A DNA stretch of 64,000 nt from Dicaeum eximium (lineage: Eukaryota; Chordata; Aves; Passeriformes; Dicaeidae): NCBI GenBank assembly GCA_013396995.1, contig VWZP01005668.1, positions 946,806 to 1,010,805 of the forward strand, read 5' to 3'. The translations under genes were made by a program, and so were the position numbers. A model generated the notes under the pieces. That model was not told the origin of the DNA. It was given only the letters and a program-made list of their open reading frames with translations, and did not search any database. Of this stretch, positions 11,594-25,487 are shown one piece after another (positions within the stretch are counted from its first letter, which is position 1; each line of letters begins with the position of its first letter).

Positions 11594-14500
11594 GTAAGTA
11601 TTTAAGTGAGATCTCTCTGCTGTCAAGTGAAGAAGGAGAACTGGAATATTCAGCAGGGCACTGCATGCTCCTTCATTGTGTAACTAAGTGGTAGGAGTGC
11701 AAACCTATATTTAGCAAGTAAATTTATCCCAACAATGTTTTTTTCATTGCAGGTTCCCCAGCAGGATGCTAAGACTTTGGAATTAATTTGGTTTTCAATC
11801 TGTTGTACTGTTTTACTTCATTCATTCAGCTGGTTTTTCATTTAACGTGATTCACAGCTGACACATACTTGTGGTAGTGTTTGATTTGCAGTTAATTTTA
11901 AAATGGAAAGATCTGTGTTACTCTGCTATTATTTCAATTTTACCACATCATCTCCTAGCAATCATAATACTTCAGCTTCAGCAGTTCAGAAGGGTTTTTT
12001 CCCTCAAATTCCAATATCTATGGTTTCTTAAAGAAAAATTAGTGGAAAATGCATTCCTAAAGTGTCATGTCACAAGATATAATTGCCACCTGCCACTTAA
12101 AGAGTTAATATTAAAGATGTGAAACTTGTATAAAATAAAATCAATAGACACAGTATAAACTGGATCATGTCTTGCTCGTCTGCTTGAAAAAAGAATAAAA
12201 AAACAAAAGAAGTCCTGTATCAAATAGAAGAGAGAGCTAAAAATGAATACATAGCTCAATTCCTCTTGTATTCTTTTGTGGTTTAAGCTAAGAAGTTTTC
12301 TTGTCCTGGGGAAGCTCTTGTATAAACAACACATTCCCATTCAGCTGTGGCCATTGGAATGCTAAGGCAAACTGTTCAGAAAAATGATGAAATTACAACA
12401 TCAGCTTTTCACAATCTGTTATGGATTTATCTCTCCATTGTAGAGCAAAGGAGTGTCAGGGGAGAAAGATGTTTTTTGAATTCCTTAAAGATCATCTGGT
12501 TCCAGCACCCCTGCCATGGACAGGGTTGCCTTTCACTAGACCAGGATGCTCAGAGCTCCATCCAGCCTTGCCTTAAAGAGTTCCAGGGATGGGAATTCAT
12601 ATGATTTGAGTTTATTCATGTTCAGGTTTCCAATAATGTTCGGAGGCTAAAATCTTGGATTTGTTTTTGTGTGACATGACTTTAGTGTCTAAACAATGTA
12701 GTTTAAGTAAATGCCCTTCTGTAAGTATGAGATAAGAGAAAACTGCTTTTTTTCTGATACTGTGCAAGCATATGCTAAGTAAGTCATGGAAAAGTCCTGC
12801 TTTAGTCAGTGAAAGCAAAGCCTAACTCAAGTTCCCATTGCCCATAGTAGTGCTTCTTTCAAAATTCCTAGAAAAGTTACATAATATGACCAAATTTTGG
12901 TCCCTTCCTTGTCCCTCTGATCTTATTTTGGTCTATATATTAAATCACTGTAAATGTAGGTGAATTTCTTTATTTATGAGGTATCCAACCCTGCTTTTAT
13001 TACTTTTTTAATATCAAGAGAGTTGCAGCCCAAAGCAGTATCTCGCAAGTTATATTTCGCAAGCGAAAAATGGTCATAAATTATTTAATTCCAACTGAAA
13101 CACAGTGTGCTGATGAGGTTGGAGAGAAGGTATTGATTTTCAGGCAGGTTTTATATGTTATTACATGTAAGGGAATCTTTAGGCTTGATTCTTTGGGCTT
13201 GATTTTTTTTTTCCCAAATTATTAAATTTGAAAGTAGTAATAACAGGAAAAGAAGTAATTCTTCACTGAATATTGAACAGAAATTAGACCAATGAGTAGA
13301 ATGAAAAGTGGCAGAGGGGAGTGGGATCATCACACCTGACCAGCCTGGTGACAGTCACTCTGTAGCTACAAAGAGTAAAGCAGGAGGGAACTGGGGACTT
13401 TGTAAGGACAACTTTCCTATTTATCTTCCTGACTCCAGAATAAATTCATATAGCAAAATTCAAGCTCGTGTAAGGAGGAGTTGAACCTGTTTCACTGGAT
13501 CTCTGGGGGTTTAACTCGGTCACATCCAACTGCTCAGAAGTACCAAGGTGTGTCTGACTGGGACCATTTGGATGCAGCACAAAGGGCAAGGAATGGCTGC
13601 AGAAGTAATGAGCAATTTGCTCAGACTAGAATCTGAACTTTTAGAGAATAAAGAGAAGCCAAAATTCATGCTCACCTCTATTGATCTGGCTGTGGAACAA
13701 TGTTTTTATTCCTTTGCCAAATACACTGCCTTTTTCTCAGGGGCTTTACTAGTTATTTTGATGAATTAGGAGTCAGAGGGGCTTCTTAATTCTGTTTCAG
13801 GCTTGCTCTCCAGAAATAATGGAACACACTCGTTTTTCAGCTCTGAGATGCAACATAATTGGAAAAGTAGATGATTGAGAGATTTTAATAATCTAGGTGG
13901 CCATATCTTGGCTGCAATATATTATATAAACCTTATTCTAAATTACTTTTCTAAAGATTAGCTATTCGCTTGAGAGTATTAATAATTTAAAAAACATCAT
14001 GAAAGAATTAAAGATTTGAAAGATGAAGCTCATTTTAAGGAGATATTTACAAAAAAAGAAATCAAAGTTCATGAGGTAGATATCCTATAGCATGTTTAAA
14101 CTAACAGGGTTTTTATTCAAGTGGTCAGTGAGCTGGAAAGTTTTTGTGAGTAGGAGTCCAACAGAAAAAAAATAAACATATTCAGTGATTCATTACAGGT
14201 CCATTGTTCCCCAATTTCCACAAGGAAAGTAATGATAAGGGGGAAAAAAAAGTAAGAATGGGAAAAGAGATGAATAAAATTAAAATATTTTGAGATCCTT
14301 ACTGTGCAAGTGTCAAGCAGAACATCTGTCAAGGAGCACTGTGGGGTTGATGTGATGAGTATGAGCTAAAGAGCTCTCCTTGTGTTTGTGGAGGTGAAAG
14401 GAACTGCCAAATCTCTCTTCCACCCCTTGGGCCAGATCTGAAGTGACTCATATTTAAGTATCACAGAACAGAAAAGTGGGTTTGGTTTATTTTATTTTAT

Positions 14501-14668
14501 TTTTCATTCAGAAAGGGGTATTGAGTGAAATTCTAAAACATTTTTTATGTTTTGACATTACCATGTTAAAGTACTAAGTGTGTAGCTATAAAAGCCATCA
14601 GATATGATAGTTATAGTTATTCCTTATTGCCTGAAATATAAAAACTCTTCTGTTTGTATCTCCTACAG
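11594..14668 (+). other. CACNA2D1: Intron 1 in window (3,075 bp)
   Basis: The intron has a GTAAGTA donor and a CTACAG acceptor. It contains a CR1 fragment at 12482-12596; nothing else is recognisable. The 73-codon frame near 13548-13769 has no family signature or splice support. Confidence 0.9.
12482..12596 (-). mobile_element. CR1 LINE fragment, antisense
   Basis: TTAAAGATCATCTGGTTCCA, then a CACCCCTGCCATGGACAGGG-like stretch and AGTTCCAGGGATGGGAATTC are the reverse complement of the familiar CR1 3' region. Both ends are truncated. Confidence 0.85.
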
Positions 14669-14773
14669 CACAGTGTCTCCAGAGCTAACTGCAATAAGAT
14701 TATTATGCTGTTTACAGATGGTGGTGAAGAAAGAGCACAAGAAATTTTCCACAAATATAATGAAGACAAAAAA
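14669..14773 (+). CDS. CACNA2D1: CACNA2D1 exon 2 in window (probably exon 12): VWA domain, MIDAS Asp
   Basis: This exon of 105 bases, 35 codons, is phase 0 at both ends (CTACAG acceptor, GTAAGTG donor). It starts HSVSRANCNKIIML and contains FTDGGEERAQEIF; the Asp of FTDGG is the last MIDAS ligand. Mammals have Tyr-Asn at the start where this copy has His-Ser, which removes an NVS sequon present in mammals as I recall them. Confidence 0.97.
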
Positions 14774-16349
14774 GTAAGTGATATATGAAAAATTTTACTG
14801 TATGAAATACAATAGCATAAAGAGAAATATAAATATGGAAATGAAAGCGGATTTGGTGTATGTATAAAGTACTTTAAAAAAAACTTATTAGTATTGATCC
14901 TTAGGACACAATGCTTTTTCAATCTATAATATTTATTTGAAAAATCATAAAATATATTTAATGTTCCACACTTTGTGACTCATTGGTCTCATGTGGTGCA
15001 GAAGTATACTGTAAGCCATAAAGAACTCAATTTTCTATTGACACTATTCTTGCATTAGTGCAATCCCTGAATTATCCAGCAGAAACATAGGTAGTTAAAT
15101 GATAGGATATATATGTGTATCTCTGTCTCCTCACTGCAAATATCTTCTATGGGCTTTTATTGTTTGCCAGGCAAAGGCAAAATGAGAACTCAAGGTTAGA
15201 ATCTGAATTTGAATAGATTTGGGCTGGAACAAACCCACATTTTTCCCAGTGAGGCTAATTATGCCTTTGAATGTCTTAGCAAGAAGTAGGATGGCTTTCT
15301 GCTGATGAAATTTGATCTGTGGTTCAAGCAAAATTATTGGTTTGACATTAGAATCCCTGGATGAGTTCTGTTGTTTAGATAAAATTGGATTATCAGCTGT
15401 GCTGGTTTTGGGTTTAATTTTTGAATCTAATCAAATTTCTGGTCTGGCTTTTGCATACTTAAAGATTTAAAAATGCAGGAGTCTGCGCATGAAATATAGC
15501 AGCTCTTAAAGTTGTTTCCTACTAAATATTTCTGAAAAATACTATTTATTATTATTGGAAGATTAATCACATTCTAAGTAGAAGTGGAATATGAGCTAGA
15601 TTCACACTGCAACTAAGTATTTACCTTTTCTAGTGCCTGAGGATGTGCCTACATCTGTGGGGTTTTGTGAGCTGTTTTTTGTTTTGTTTTCAAAAAAGCA
15701 GCTAAAAGTTAGAATATGATTCATGAAGGCACTTCAACAGTTGCCATGGATGTATATGCATGAAGCAGTGGAAGCATTTCATTGGAAATCCTCACATGTT
15801 TGAATTAATCCTTTCAAAAGCAGAGCTGGAAATGCAGTGTTCAGTTTGTATCCTGACCAGTGATTCAATCACTGACCTTGAATAATCATTTTGTGGCTGC
15901 CTTACAGTAGTGCTTCAGTAGAATGATATGGTGGGGTTCAGTTCATCTTTGTGTCTGAGCTGAAAGTACTTTTTAAACTGGAAATTAGAGGAGAGAATGG
16001 AAGTTGTAGCCATGCGTGACACACGTGGCTGTAGTCTGAAAATATATGCAGAGATCCCTCTTCAAATTTGGATGTGGTAGCTTTTATCATGTTACAACAA
16101 CAGCCATCAGCTATAGGAAATAGATCCATAAGGGGCAAGATGTATGATTCATTTCTTATCATTTTTTTCATTTAGTTTGCTGTGTTAGGAGGAAATTGTA
16201 GTAAAATATTCAGCCCAAACAACACAACAGATTTGGAGTGCTGAGATTTGTGATCTTAATCACATCATACCTGATGATTGATAATTCTGTGAAGTATAAT
16301 TAATGAAATGTAGGATTTAGATTTAATTTTAAATGGTTATTTTACTGGT

Positions 16350-16430
16350 TTATTTATTTATTTAATAAATAAATTTTAATTATTATTTATTGAATAAATA
16401 ATAATTTTTATTTAAATAATTATTTACTTC
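16350..16430. repeat. AT-only region with perfect 14-bp palindrome arms
   Basis: AATTATTATTTATT at 16378-16391 is the reverse complement of 16393-16406, separated by one G. It sits in a longer (ATTT)n/(AAAT)n stretch with further self-complementarity. Confidence 0.85.
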
Positions 16431-18415
16431 ATTTAATACTGCCAAGGGTTGGAGTGGTTTTATGTATAATGTTATATATAAAATACTATACACAGTCACT
16501 TTCTTGTTAATTCCTGTGAAGGAAGTTTGAGGGGTTTTAATGTATACAGAAAATGTATATTATCATATATAATTTAATGCATTGCTGATGCAATGCAAGG
16601 CACATTTTATGGACTTGTTTATGGTCTATGCATCTACAAGTTCAAATCTTAGTAAACACTCCCATTTAGTCACTTGTCTAATGAAGCACTGGGTTGCTAG
16701 GTGTCAGTCCTTGCTGGTTTTCTCCAAGGTGACACTGGAATTGCAGTACCAACTTTATGCAGGTGTAATTTGAAGAACCATTTGCTTTCCCCTTATCACT
16801 TTCAATCAGTAACAATTCTTATAGTGTTGAAGGGAAGTTTGTGGTTGGAGAACATCTAATGAGACTGGACCAGTAAATTCTTTTTGAGGAGTCACAATGA
16901 GATCTCCCAATATCTTTCATAACATTCTAATATTTTTAAAAATAAGACTACACAAAATATGCTTGTGATAATGCTTTCCTTAGTAAGGCTACACTTGATT
17001 CTAGAATGATGAAATGTGAGCTCTTTTGTTGTTGCTTCTGTATGTAACTTAATGTTAGTTCATTATCAGTAGAGAATAGCATTATTGGTAGACACATTCC
17101 AACATAATAAATACACATACACTTCTAATCTTGCTAAGTCATAATCACAAATATTGTGTTACCTTCTTAGATTGCAGAGTAGGCTGCTTTCTTATATTAA
17201 ATGATGATATTTTAAGGAGATGTGGGTGTAGTTTCTGTTGTCTTTATTGCAGTTAATTTATAATTTAGTTCATAAATATCCAGTGAATTTCAGACTATGT
17301 TGATATTTATAATTTGTAGAGGGACTACTCAATATAAGGTTTTTAAAAGTTTTCTGTGTTTTACAGAAGAAGCAGTTCATGGTATAAATATGTATCAGCA
17401 TATGTATCTTCTTGCCTGCTCTGCATTTATTTGACCACTTGTCTTTGTGTTTTGCATAAAGCATATGAAAGATGAATCTTCATTGTTTTATGTCACAGTC
17501 AGTCACTTAGGCACCCCTGAGTTGTAAACTTACTTTCTGTTTCTTGCACTAACAAAATACGATTAATTCAAATCTATTAATCCCTGTTTCCATCTTCCTG
17601 ATGTAAAATTGCTTCGTCTCTATAATGTTTTCTTTTTCATGTCACTTAATTTGTAAATCCATGCCATGAAAGAAGCTTGAGTTTCTGCCCATCAAGTAAC
17701 ATGATTTGGTTCACTTGTTTGCAGTGTCCTTGGTGCAACCTTCAAGTTAAATGAAATAATGCAATAAACACTTGAAAACTACTAAAAGAGCAGCCTAGAA
17801 TCTAGAGGCTGAAAAGTAGTCCTTTTAAATACGAAATTTTAATCTGTTTGAAATAGCACACAGATATATTTAAGATAATTTTCTGTCTGTATAAATAATT
17901 TACAGTGTGAATGGGAGGGTTGTTATAAAACTTATGTAACACAGATTTGGGGAGGAACATTTTATCTGTTTGAAGAGGAAAATCACAGTTGTGATTCACC
18001 TTTACATGCCTTTTTCCCTTTATAAAGCCAGATTTTATTGTCACATATTGCAACTACATGCTGAGCCTGATATTTAAAAACTGGCATGTTTACCTTTATG
18101 GTGACATTTGGGGCACTCACATTAAATGTGTAAAATACCACACATGCTCTAAATTTCAGGAATGAGGGTGCTAAATTTCATTTTATTTGCACTCCTCCTA
18201 CATATGGCTTCACTGAAGATAGCAATATAAATTTAATTGAAATGTATGCCCCGTAGGCGTTTATCGTGAGAATTTTGAATTCTGGTTGAAAATAGAAAAC
18301 CACAGACCTTTGGGGCAAATTTTCCTCTTGGAATCTGTATCTGGAAAGATTGCTCAACTTATATGAGTAGGAAAAGACCTTAAACATACCTCATGCACTT
18401 TTATTTGTTTGAAGT

Positions 18416-18462
18416 TTCACAGAATGGCAGAGGTTTGTGTGGGTTGGATGAACTGATCTGAC
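18416..18462 (-). mobile_element. Possible CR1 3' terminal fragment, antisense
   Basis: TTTCACAGAATGGCAGAGG followed by GTGTGGGTTGGATGAACTGA resembles the reverse complement of the CR1 3' end. It is short and diverged. Confidence 0.5.
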
Positions 18463-18920
18463 ACACAGAGGCAGGATTAGTTTGACCCCTCAGGTAGGAG
18501 AACTATAAATTAGGTCTTATGTCTCATTCTCACAGAATTATGTTCCATAATGAATATAACCTAGTTTTTGTCGTTTTTTTCTGACAGTATCATTTGATAG
18601 AAAATGATGTGAAGTTTTCCAACAACTCAGTTCCATTAGGAATATCTGTATGTGATGGGCACAGAATTGCCACAATGGCAAACATCCTATGGGAGAAAGC
18701 TCCAGCTTGCTGGAGCTCCACTGGGAAGCTTAGAGCTGCCACTGACTTCTTCCAAATGGGACACATTCAGCATGTCAATAGAGTGATAAAATGAAATATT
18801 TATGAGAAAGAACTTGTAAAACTTTCATTTTATAAAAAACAAGCCTCCTACTGTCATTACCAGTGGAGGGAACCATTTTCTTTTTTGGTTTCAATCCCTT
18901 AGTGCATAGCTGCAAGTCAA

Positions 18921-18970
18921 TAAAACTAAAATCAAAACTGAAATCAAAACTAAAATCAAAATTAAATTAA
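18921..18970. repeat. Degenerate 12-bp tandem repeat (AAAACTAAAATC)n
   Basis: About four units of a 12-base A-rich motif differ by single substitutions. Confidence 0.75.
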
Positions 18971-19678
18971 AATGTAAATATAGGCAGTGGTGTATGTATT
19001 GTTCTAGATGACTACAAAGGACCACTGAAGAAGCCCATGACGTTTCCACTTTGGGTAGCCTTGGAATTCTCATCAGGGATCAGACTGACCAAATGTAACT
19101 TTATATGGTCACTTACAGAGCATAAAATTGAAACAGAAATAGAACTGAACAGCTGTCAGAGTGCACCCCAACAGGTTCTGCATTTCTGAGTGTGTGGCAG
19201 ACTCGTGACACAGGATATTACACAAAGTAATCAAATTAAGGTTGAACAAAGCTTCAGCTAGATGGTTAAACTGGCTCCCCAGGCCTTTTCCTAATCCCTC
19301 CTGCCTTAAGAATGTGTCACCTTCCAGCTGTTAATTTTAGTTTATTGTATGTTCCATGATATGCACAAATGCTAAACCTGAAATATTCTGGGTGAAACTT
19401 GGGTCAGTACTCAAAAATACCATAATCCATTACTTTTCCTGTCAAAGTAAAAAGTGGGAACTGTTATTAGAATATTCACACAAAATTAGAGTTATTCACA
19501 GAAGAAGTATCTTATTCTGAAGGCAAATTGCCTTTTTTTTTTTTTTTTTACCTCTTAGCTCCACTTTTTAATTAAGGGCTTGCAATATACCTATTATCCC
19601 AGTTTCTGGATTCCTAACATAAATTAATTCCACTACAATAATAAATTTAAATATACGATGTCTTAGTCTCCCTCACTC

Positions 19679-19707
19679 ATTTGGGTAATGACACTAATTA
19701 CCCAAAT
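19679..19707. repeat. Perfect inverted repeat, 11-bp arms
   Basis: ATTTGGGTAAT (19679-19689) and ATTACCCAAAT (19697-19707) are exact reverse complements with a 7-base spacer. Confidence 0.85.
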
Positions 19708-19780
19708 ATGCTTTGGTAATAGTCAAGCTGCACAATACTAAGCTAAGTCTTGAGTCTATAAATCCGTGCAATAACAGTAT

Positions 19781-19840
19781 GGGGGGGGAGGGAGAGGTTG
19801 TTTTGGTTTTGGTTTTTTTTTTGTTTTTTTTTTTTTTTCA
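19781..19840. repeat. G-run followed by poly(T)-rich low-complexity tract
   Basis: A run of eight G's near 19782 is followed by GAGAGGTTG and then T runs broken by G, ending in CAG. The T-rich block resembles a polypyrimidine tract, but no coding block follows it. Confidence 0.7.
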
Positions 19841-22800
19841 GTACAATATTAGGCACACATTTTTTCCCCATAAACTTGGATTTTGAGCCACAATTACATG
19901 ATGGCTGTGAACCTCTGTTTCCCTACTAGGAATCTGAGTTCAGTGATTTTTAAGACATTCATTTTCAAAAATATCTGTACATTGTTCTTTCAGCAGTCAT
20001 CTTCTCAGCTAACCTGCTAGGCTACCATGTGTCCATGCCCTGGCAATGCTCTGGGATTTCAGCAGTCTGCCCATCTTTCCTACACTATCTTTCTCTGACT
20101 CCTTTGTCTTCAGACATCACCAAACACCACCAAGCCTTTCTTGGACACTTCAATGAGGAAGTAATATCCATTGTATTTTTTCTGCTTTTTTTCACTTTTC
20201 CATTCAGGCATCACATTCCCTGTGCTGTTCTGGGTGTGGACCCCTGGGTGAGGTCACTGCAGACCTAAAGAGGTGCAGCAGAAAGTGCAGCAGGGCTGAG
20301 GGGGGTTCACTTAGGAAGATCTGCTTGCAGAACCTTTTCATGCATGTGTCTGCACACAGATCTCTTTGTGGATGTGAGTTTCTCTTTATGCTGCTGTTTC
20401 ATTATGAGCATGGTTCTGGGCTGCCACGCGGCATTTTTATCTCCCATGCAAGATAAAAATCCATGTGGAGGTGTTGAGAACTGCAGAAGACTAATGAAAG
20501 TTTTAATATAGCTTTGCTGAAAAGTAACCTTATCAGTTTTATTGAAGTCATATGTATCTATTACATAAAGCCCAACTGGCAGCTTGTTTCCTTCAAATTT
20601 GGCGTGGAAGAAGCTATTTGATACTTCTATTTTTGTTGATCTTCATTTCCAAACACTGTAGTAATAGCAGTTGATTCAGTGCATCACATTGAGGTTGATG
20701 CTGCAGATGGCATGAAATGATTAATCAAGGCAACAAGGATGGAATATCAGTTAATATAGAAAGCACATTATGTTTGTTTTGGGACAAATGCAAGAGAGTC
20801 AGACTGCATTTTGCTTATTTATACAAACAAAATGCAACATATGGCATAGCTGGTTGAGGCTAGACATCAGAGGGTCTGTCCTGTCTCAGCCTCCCCATAT
20901 ATTAACTGTGTATTCATTCCTGGGAATTTGCAATTGCTGTAGAATGCCCTGTGATTTGATTCTGTTCTTCCATAATTCAAGAATTGGAGGTCTGGGACTT
21001 TCTGCAACAAGCCTTTGAATACCTAGGCCATGCCTAATGATGTTTATGTAACCTCTTCTTTAAAGTATCCAGTTCCACAGCTTCCTTAGGTATTTACATT
21101 CTTCTCTTTCAACAGCTACCTGTTTAGAAAGCTTTCCTACATTTCCTTAAGACAAAGTAGGCTTAGAGGGTTTAGGGTTTCTTTTTTCTTTTCATTTTAC
21201 ATTCTTTAATAAGGACAACTAATTCTTATCATAATAATATCTCTTCCATTTTAGGAAACAATTTCTGTGTTGAAACTTTCATCCAAGTTTGCTATCCCGC
21301 TTTTGTCTTTTCAACTAAACAAGCTCATTTCTTTCAGATTCATCAAATGTGTATCTTAGATTATATTCATTCTTTATTCTTTTCACCCCTTTTGTGTGTA
21401 AAGGCACGTTTTCACTCTTGAACAGTGAGAGAAACTTAAGTGGTCTCAAGAGAACAGAGCATTTTAAATACATATTTATATATATTTTTTTTTAATGCAT
21501 GTCAGTGTTTGGATAAATATATCATAGAGCATAACTTACCATTTTGGAACTGTTATATTATTGAGCCATATTTGGTTTTTTGCTTTATTTTGAATCTTTT
21601 TTCCCTAGATATTTGGGGTTTTTTGGCTTTTTGTTTTGTTGGGTTTTTTTTAACAGTTCATCTTCAGTCTCAGGATCTGTACTTGATTTTACAAGTCTTT
21701 TTAATCATACATTATATTAAGCTGTTTCTTCTTGTATGCATAATGTTTTCTTTTTCCTGAATTGCCATTTTTCTTTTAATCCTTCATTATTTAGATTATC
21801 TTCCTAATTACTCATTCAGCTAGCTAATTCTCTGTGTTTGTTGGAGTTGGTCTCTTATCCTTTTAGGCCTGCTATGAAACCTTCCTTTCATTGTAATAAA
21901 AATCACTTCTTGATCTTTCACTCAAAGTATTTTCTTTCTCCTAGTTTTACAGATAATTCTTCCTTAAAATTCAAATATAAATTATCTGTTTGTGGCATCT
22001 TCTAGAATAAGAAATTTTCCTAATCTGCTAGAAGATATTCAATAATTCTGTCTCACATTATAACTTTTATCTGCATGACCTTATATATTTACTGTTATAA
22101 ATAATTTTTCTATACTTCTGGTGTTTATTAGGGGAAGTGCAATAAGTAAAAACTGACTGTGATGAGTCACTTGCAGAGAACAGAGAAGTTTTAAGTTGTT
22201 TTACTGTGAGGGCCACATAAGAGAGGCTCACATTTCCCCTTCATTTAAAAATACGAAGACCGAAGAAAATTTAAAAGTTTAGAATTGTTTTCTGCAGATA
22301 GAGAAACCAAAAATGATGCAAGAAAAAATATGATTATGAAGATTAAGAGATGCTTTTATGTAAAATTGCCTATTCTGACACAATTCTGACATTTGTATGA
22401 TCACTGAGTTTAGAGTTTTTGAAAGATTAACTTTACAACATTGGTTTAAAAGTGCAGCTTTCTGGGGAGAAACTGCAGAATATAACTATCTAAGGTAGCA
22501 CAACTGATTAAAATTTTAAAAATAATTAACTATTATTTAGTGACTCTAAAACTCAATAGAAATCTTAGTTTCTAAATGCTGCTTAGGCCACTTTGTGGGC
22601 AGGTGTTGAGGATTTGTCTGTTGGTAGATGGAAAGGTTTGCCAATGTGGACAGAAAGAAGAGTTTATAGCTGGACTCCAAGAGGGAAAGTACAGAATAGG
22701 AATCTCTTTAGGGGGCAAGAGAATAAGGGAACAGCTGAAACAAGCAGATGGTGGCACAAGCTGAATGCACGCAGCAGCCTAAACAGGTGACCGGTTAAGA

Positions 22801-25433
22801 AGGAAATAAAAACTTCAAAAAATAAAGTTACAATCCATTAGGATAGCAAGAAGTATGTGCTTATATATGCAAGAAGCATAACAGAGGAAAAGGATGTGAA
22901 ATGAGAGGTTAGAGTGCAAGTGTAGATGAACTGTACCTTTCACCCAGGCAAGTGGAAACCTTGTGCACCTTCAGAGTCGAGTATTAAAGATTGATGCAGA
23001 TGTTGTAAGGAGGGGCTGCTTTTTAGGAGAGAACATCAGCACATGAGAGAAGGAGCTCTGTTTGAGAAGTCTTATCCAGAGTAAGAACAACTAAATGTCA
23101 CTTAGAAGGTCTTTTTCTAAAGGATTTTAGGGAAAAAAAGAATCACCCTTTATTTTGAAAAATAAGCAAGAGAAAAAGTCATGTTACAAGTAGGGAATGA
23201 GTATGCTGGTAAACAGAAAATACCCCAGTCTCTGCTTAGAAAGTGACTTGGATTTAGAATCCTGGTTAGTCTCAAAGAAAAGGCTGAAATCTGCTCTGTC
23301 ATATCTCCAGGAAGTCACAGTTACATTCTCAAATCTTTTGCACGGTACAGGGTAGAATTTAATATGCAGAAGTGAATGTGCTATAAGAACAGGTTGTCTT
23401 TAACAGAAGAATAAGAAACTGACTTTGCAATCTTCTACTTGCATGATTACAGAAATATGAGCTTCTAATTAGTTTGAGGTTTTCACAAACATTTTTGTAG
23501 GTCTTAGTCCTAAAAAATAGTGAAAAAAAACCTTAAAAAAATTCTTTTTGTTCAGAACAGAATCAGTTCCTCTATGCAGTCTTTGAATTTTTATCCTATT
23601 ATGTATCTCCATTCCTCTGTTTCTATATTCAACTTCTGTTTGAAGTCAGTAATTTCAGTTGAACTCATATGCATGTTAGCTTTGTATCAAATTCAAAGTA
23701 ATGTATTCAGTGTTTACTGAGGCTTAGATGGGAATTCTGTCCTTCATAATCTCATCCTAAATCATGTGCAAACAAAAATCCATAATGACCACAGAACCTG
23801 GAATGTCAGCTGCAAATATTTTCTGTTAAATAATTCTGAATTTATGTACATGGATTTTTTTTTACAGGGAATGATCTGGTTTATTTGTAAATCCTTTTTT
23901 TAAGCCATTGCTTTGAATTGTATAATGCAGTCTGACAATACTGTATTCTCAATCCTATGTGTAGACAGGAAAAAAAATAACCTCAATGCTTTTAGTTGCA
24001 AACTTAGTCTGTAGATGCTATTTCATTTGAAAACAAAAAACAAAGACAAACCCTCTAAGGCAATGTTTTGTCTATAATAAATTTCTCTGTAAGAAGCATA
24101 TTATAATTAGGGCTGAAGCCCTCTTTTTTCCTTATTTCTTTCTCCAAAAAAAAAAAAAAGAAAAAAAGACTTTGTCAAAAATCATTAAATGAATTTTATA
24201 TCACATTATAGACTGAGAAATGGCTTATACCTTGTCACATAAAGTATGATTTATTAGAGTACATTTTGTCTGCTCTTCTCTTTCAGCCATTAGGAATGCA
24301 AAATTTAGGTCTAACTTTACTAAGAACATTCTGGTACAAACTGTTCAATACACCAAGGCTATAGACACCCCACCCCTCAAGGCTGTTTTACCTGTGGATT
24401 GGAAGGGAAAATCACTCGTATTTTCTTTCTGAAAATTTAATTTATTTAGCTGATTAGAAAAGAAATGAAAGTGCATATCATTCAGCATATGAGTGGACTG
24501 TATCATGATTAAATTTATGTTTATCATTAACAGCCCACGGGGCAGGTGGCAGCTGCCTGCACATACCCAACGCTTCTCACAGACAGCCCTGAGATTTCAG
24601 GTGCAGTTTGGCAAGAAGGACAGCCAGTGGGCATGAACTGCTTGAATTAATCATTAGCTGTGAAGGACATTCTCTATCCCATGCCTGCCCAGAAGCCCCT
24701 CTCTTTCAGCCCTGCTCGGGCACCTGCCAGCTGCTGACAGGCAGCATCGGCACTGCCTCTCGTGGCACTAATGCCCTGCAGGAGAGGCAAGGGCAGGCTG
24801 CCCTCAGCACAGCCCTGTCTGGCACTGCTAAGTTTCCAGCAGTGTACAGTAGCTGTTAGGTTTTTGGGTTTTTTCCACCTAGAAAAGGAAAGTGAACCAA
24901 ACTTTCAGCATTTTCATCCCTTAATCTTTCTGTTCTAAGATTACATGCTGTGCCCAGGCAAGTCTTCAAGAAACAGGATGTGAGCATGGACAAAGTCCCC
25001 TCACTTTTTTGGGTGGCATATCCTTTCTAAAGCTCATTGAATCCTTTTTTATTTAGAATTTCATGTTCCTATGAGCATCGGCCAATTATAAAATGAGACA
25101 TGAAATTTGTGTAATTGATAATTCCAGAGAGGGAGACTTCTGGAAATAAGGGTTTCTGAGGGTCTTCCTTTTCCCACCTACCTTTTTCCTTCTTCTAGTA
25201 CAACTGTTTGGCATTTGCAACTGTGAAGATTCAGTCACTTTTCCATGCTGTACAAAAAATGGAGTAAATGGGAGCAGAAAATTGAGGAAGCAAATATACA
25301 AGACTATTTACATGGGGAAAAAAAGGCAGAGTGCGTGATTAAAATTAGTATTTGAAATGGCATATTGAAATATTTCTTTAAATACTTGGATGATATTTGT
25401 AATACTTCTTCCCTGGAATTTACAAGGACAATT

Positions 25434-25449
25434 AAAAAAAAAAAAAAAN

Positions 25450-25485
<36 letters not shown>
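25434..25485. repeat. Poly(A) tract with ambiguous base
   Basis: Fifteen A's, an N at 25449, a T, then 35 A's. The length and the N suggest a sequencing or assembly-limited homopolymer. It could be a retroposed tail, but no retroposed gene is recognisable upstream. Confidence 0.9.

Positions 25486-25487
<2 letters not shown>

Noticed and set aside
18698..18717. 9-bp inverted repeat AGCTCCAGC/GCTGGAGCT
   Set aside because: It is short, has a two-base spacer and lacks supporting context.
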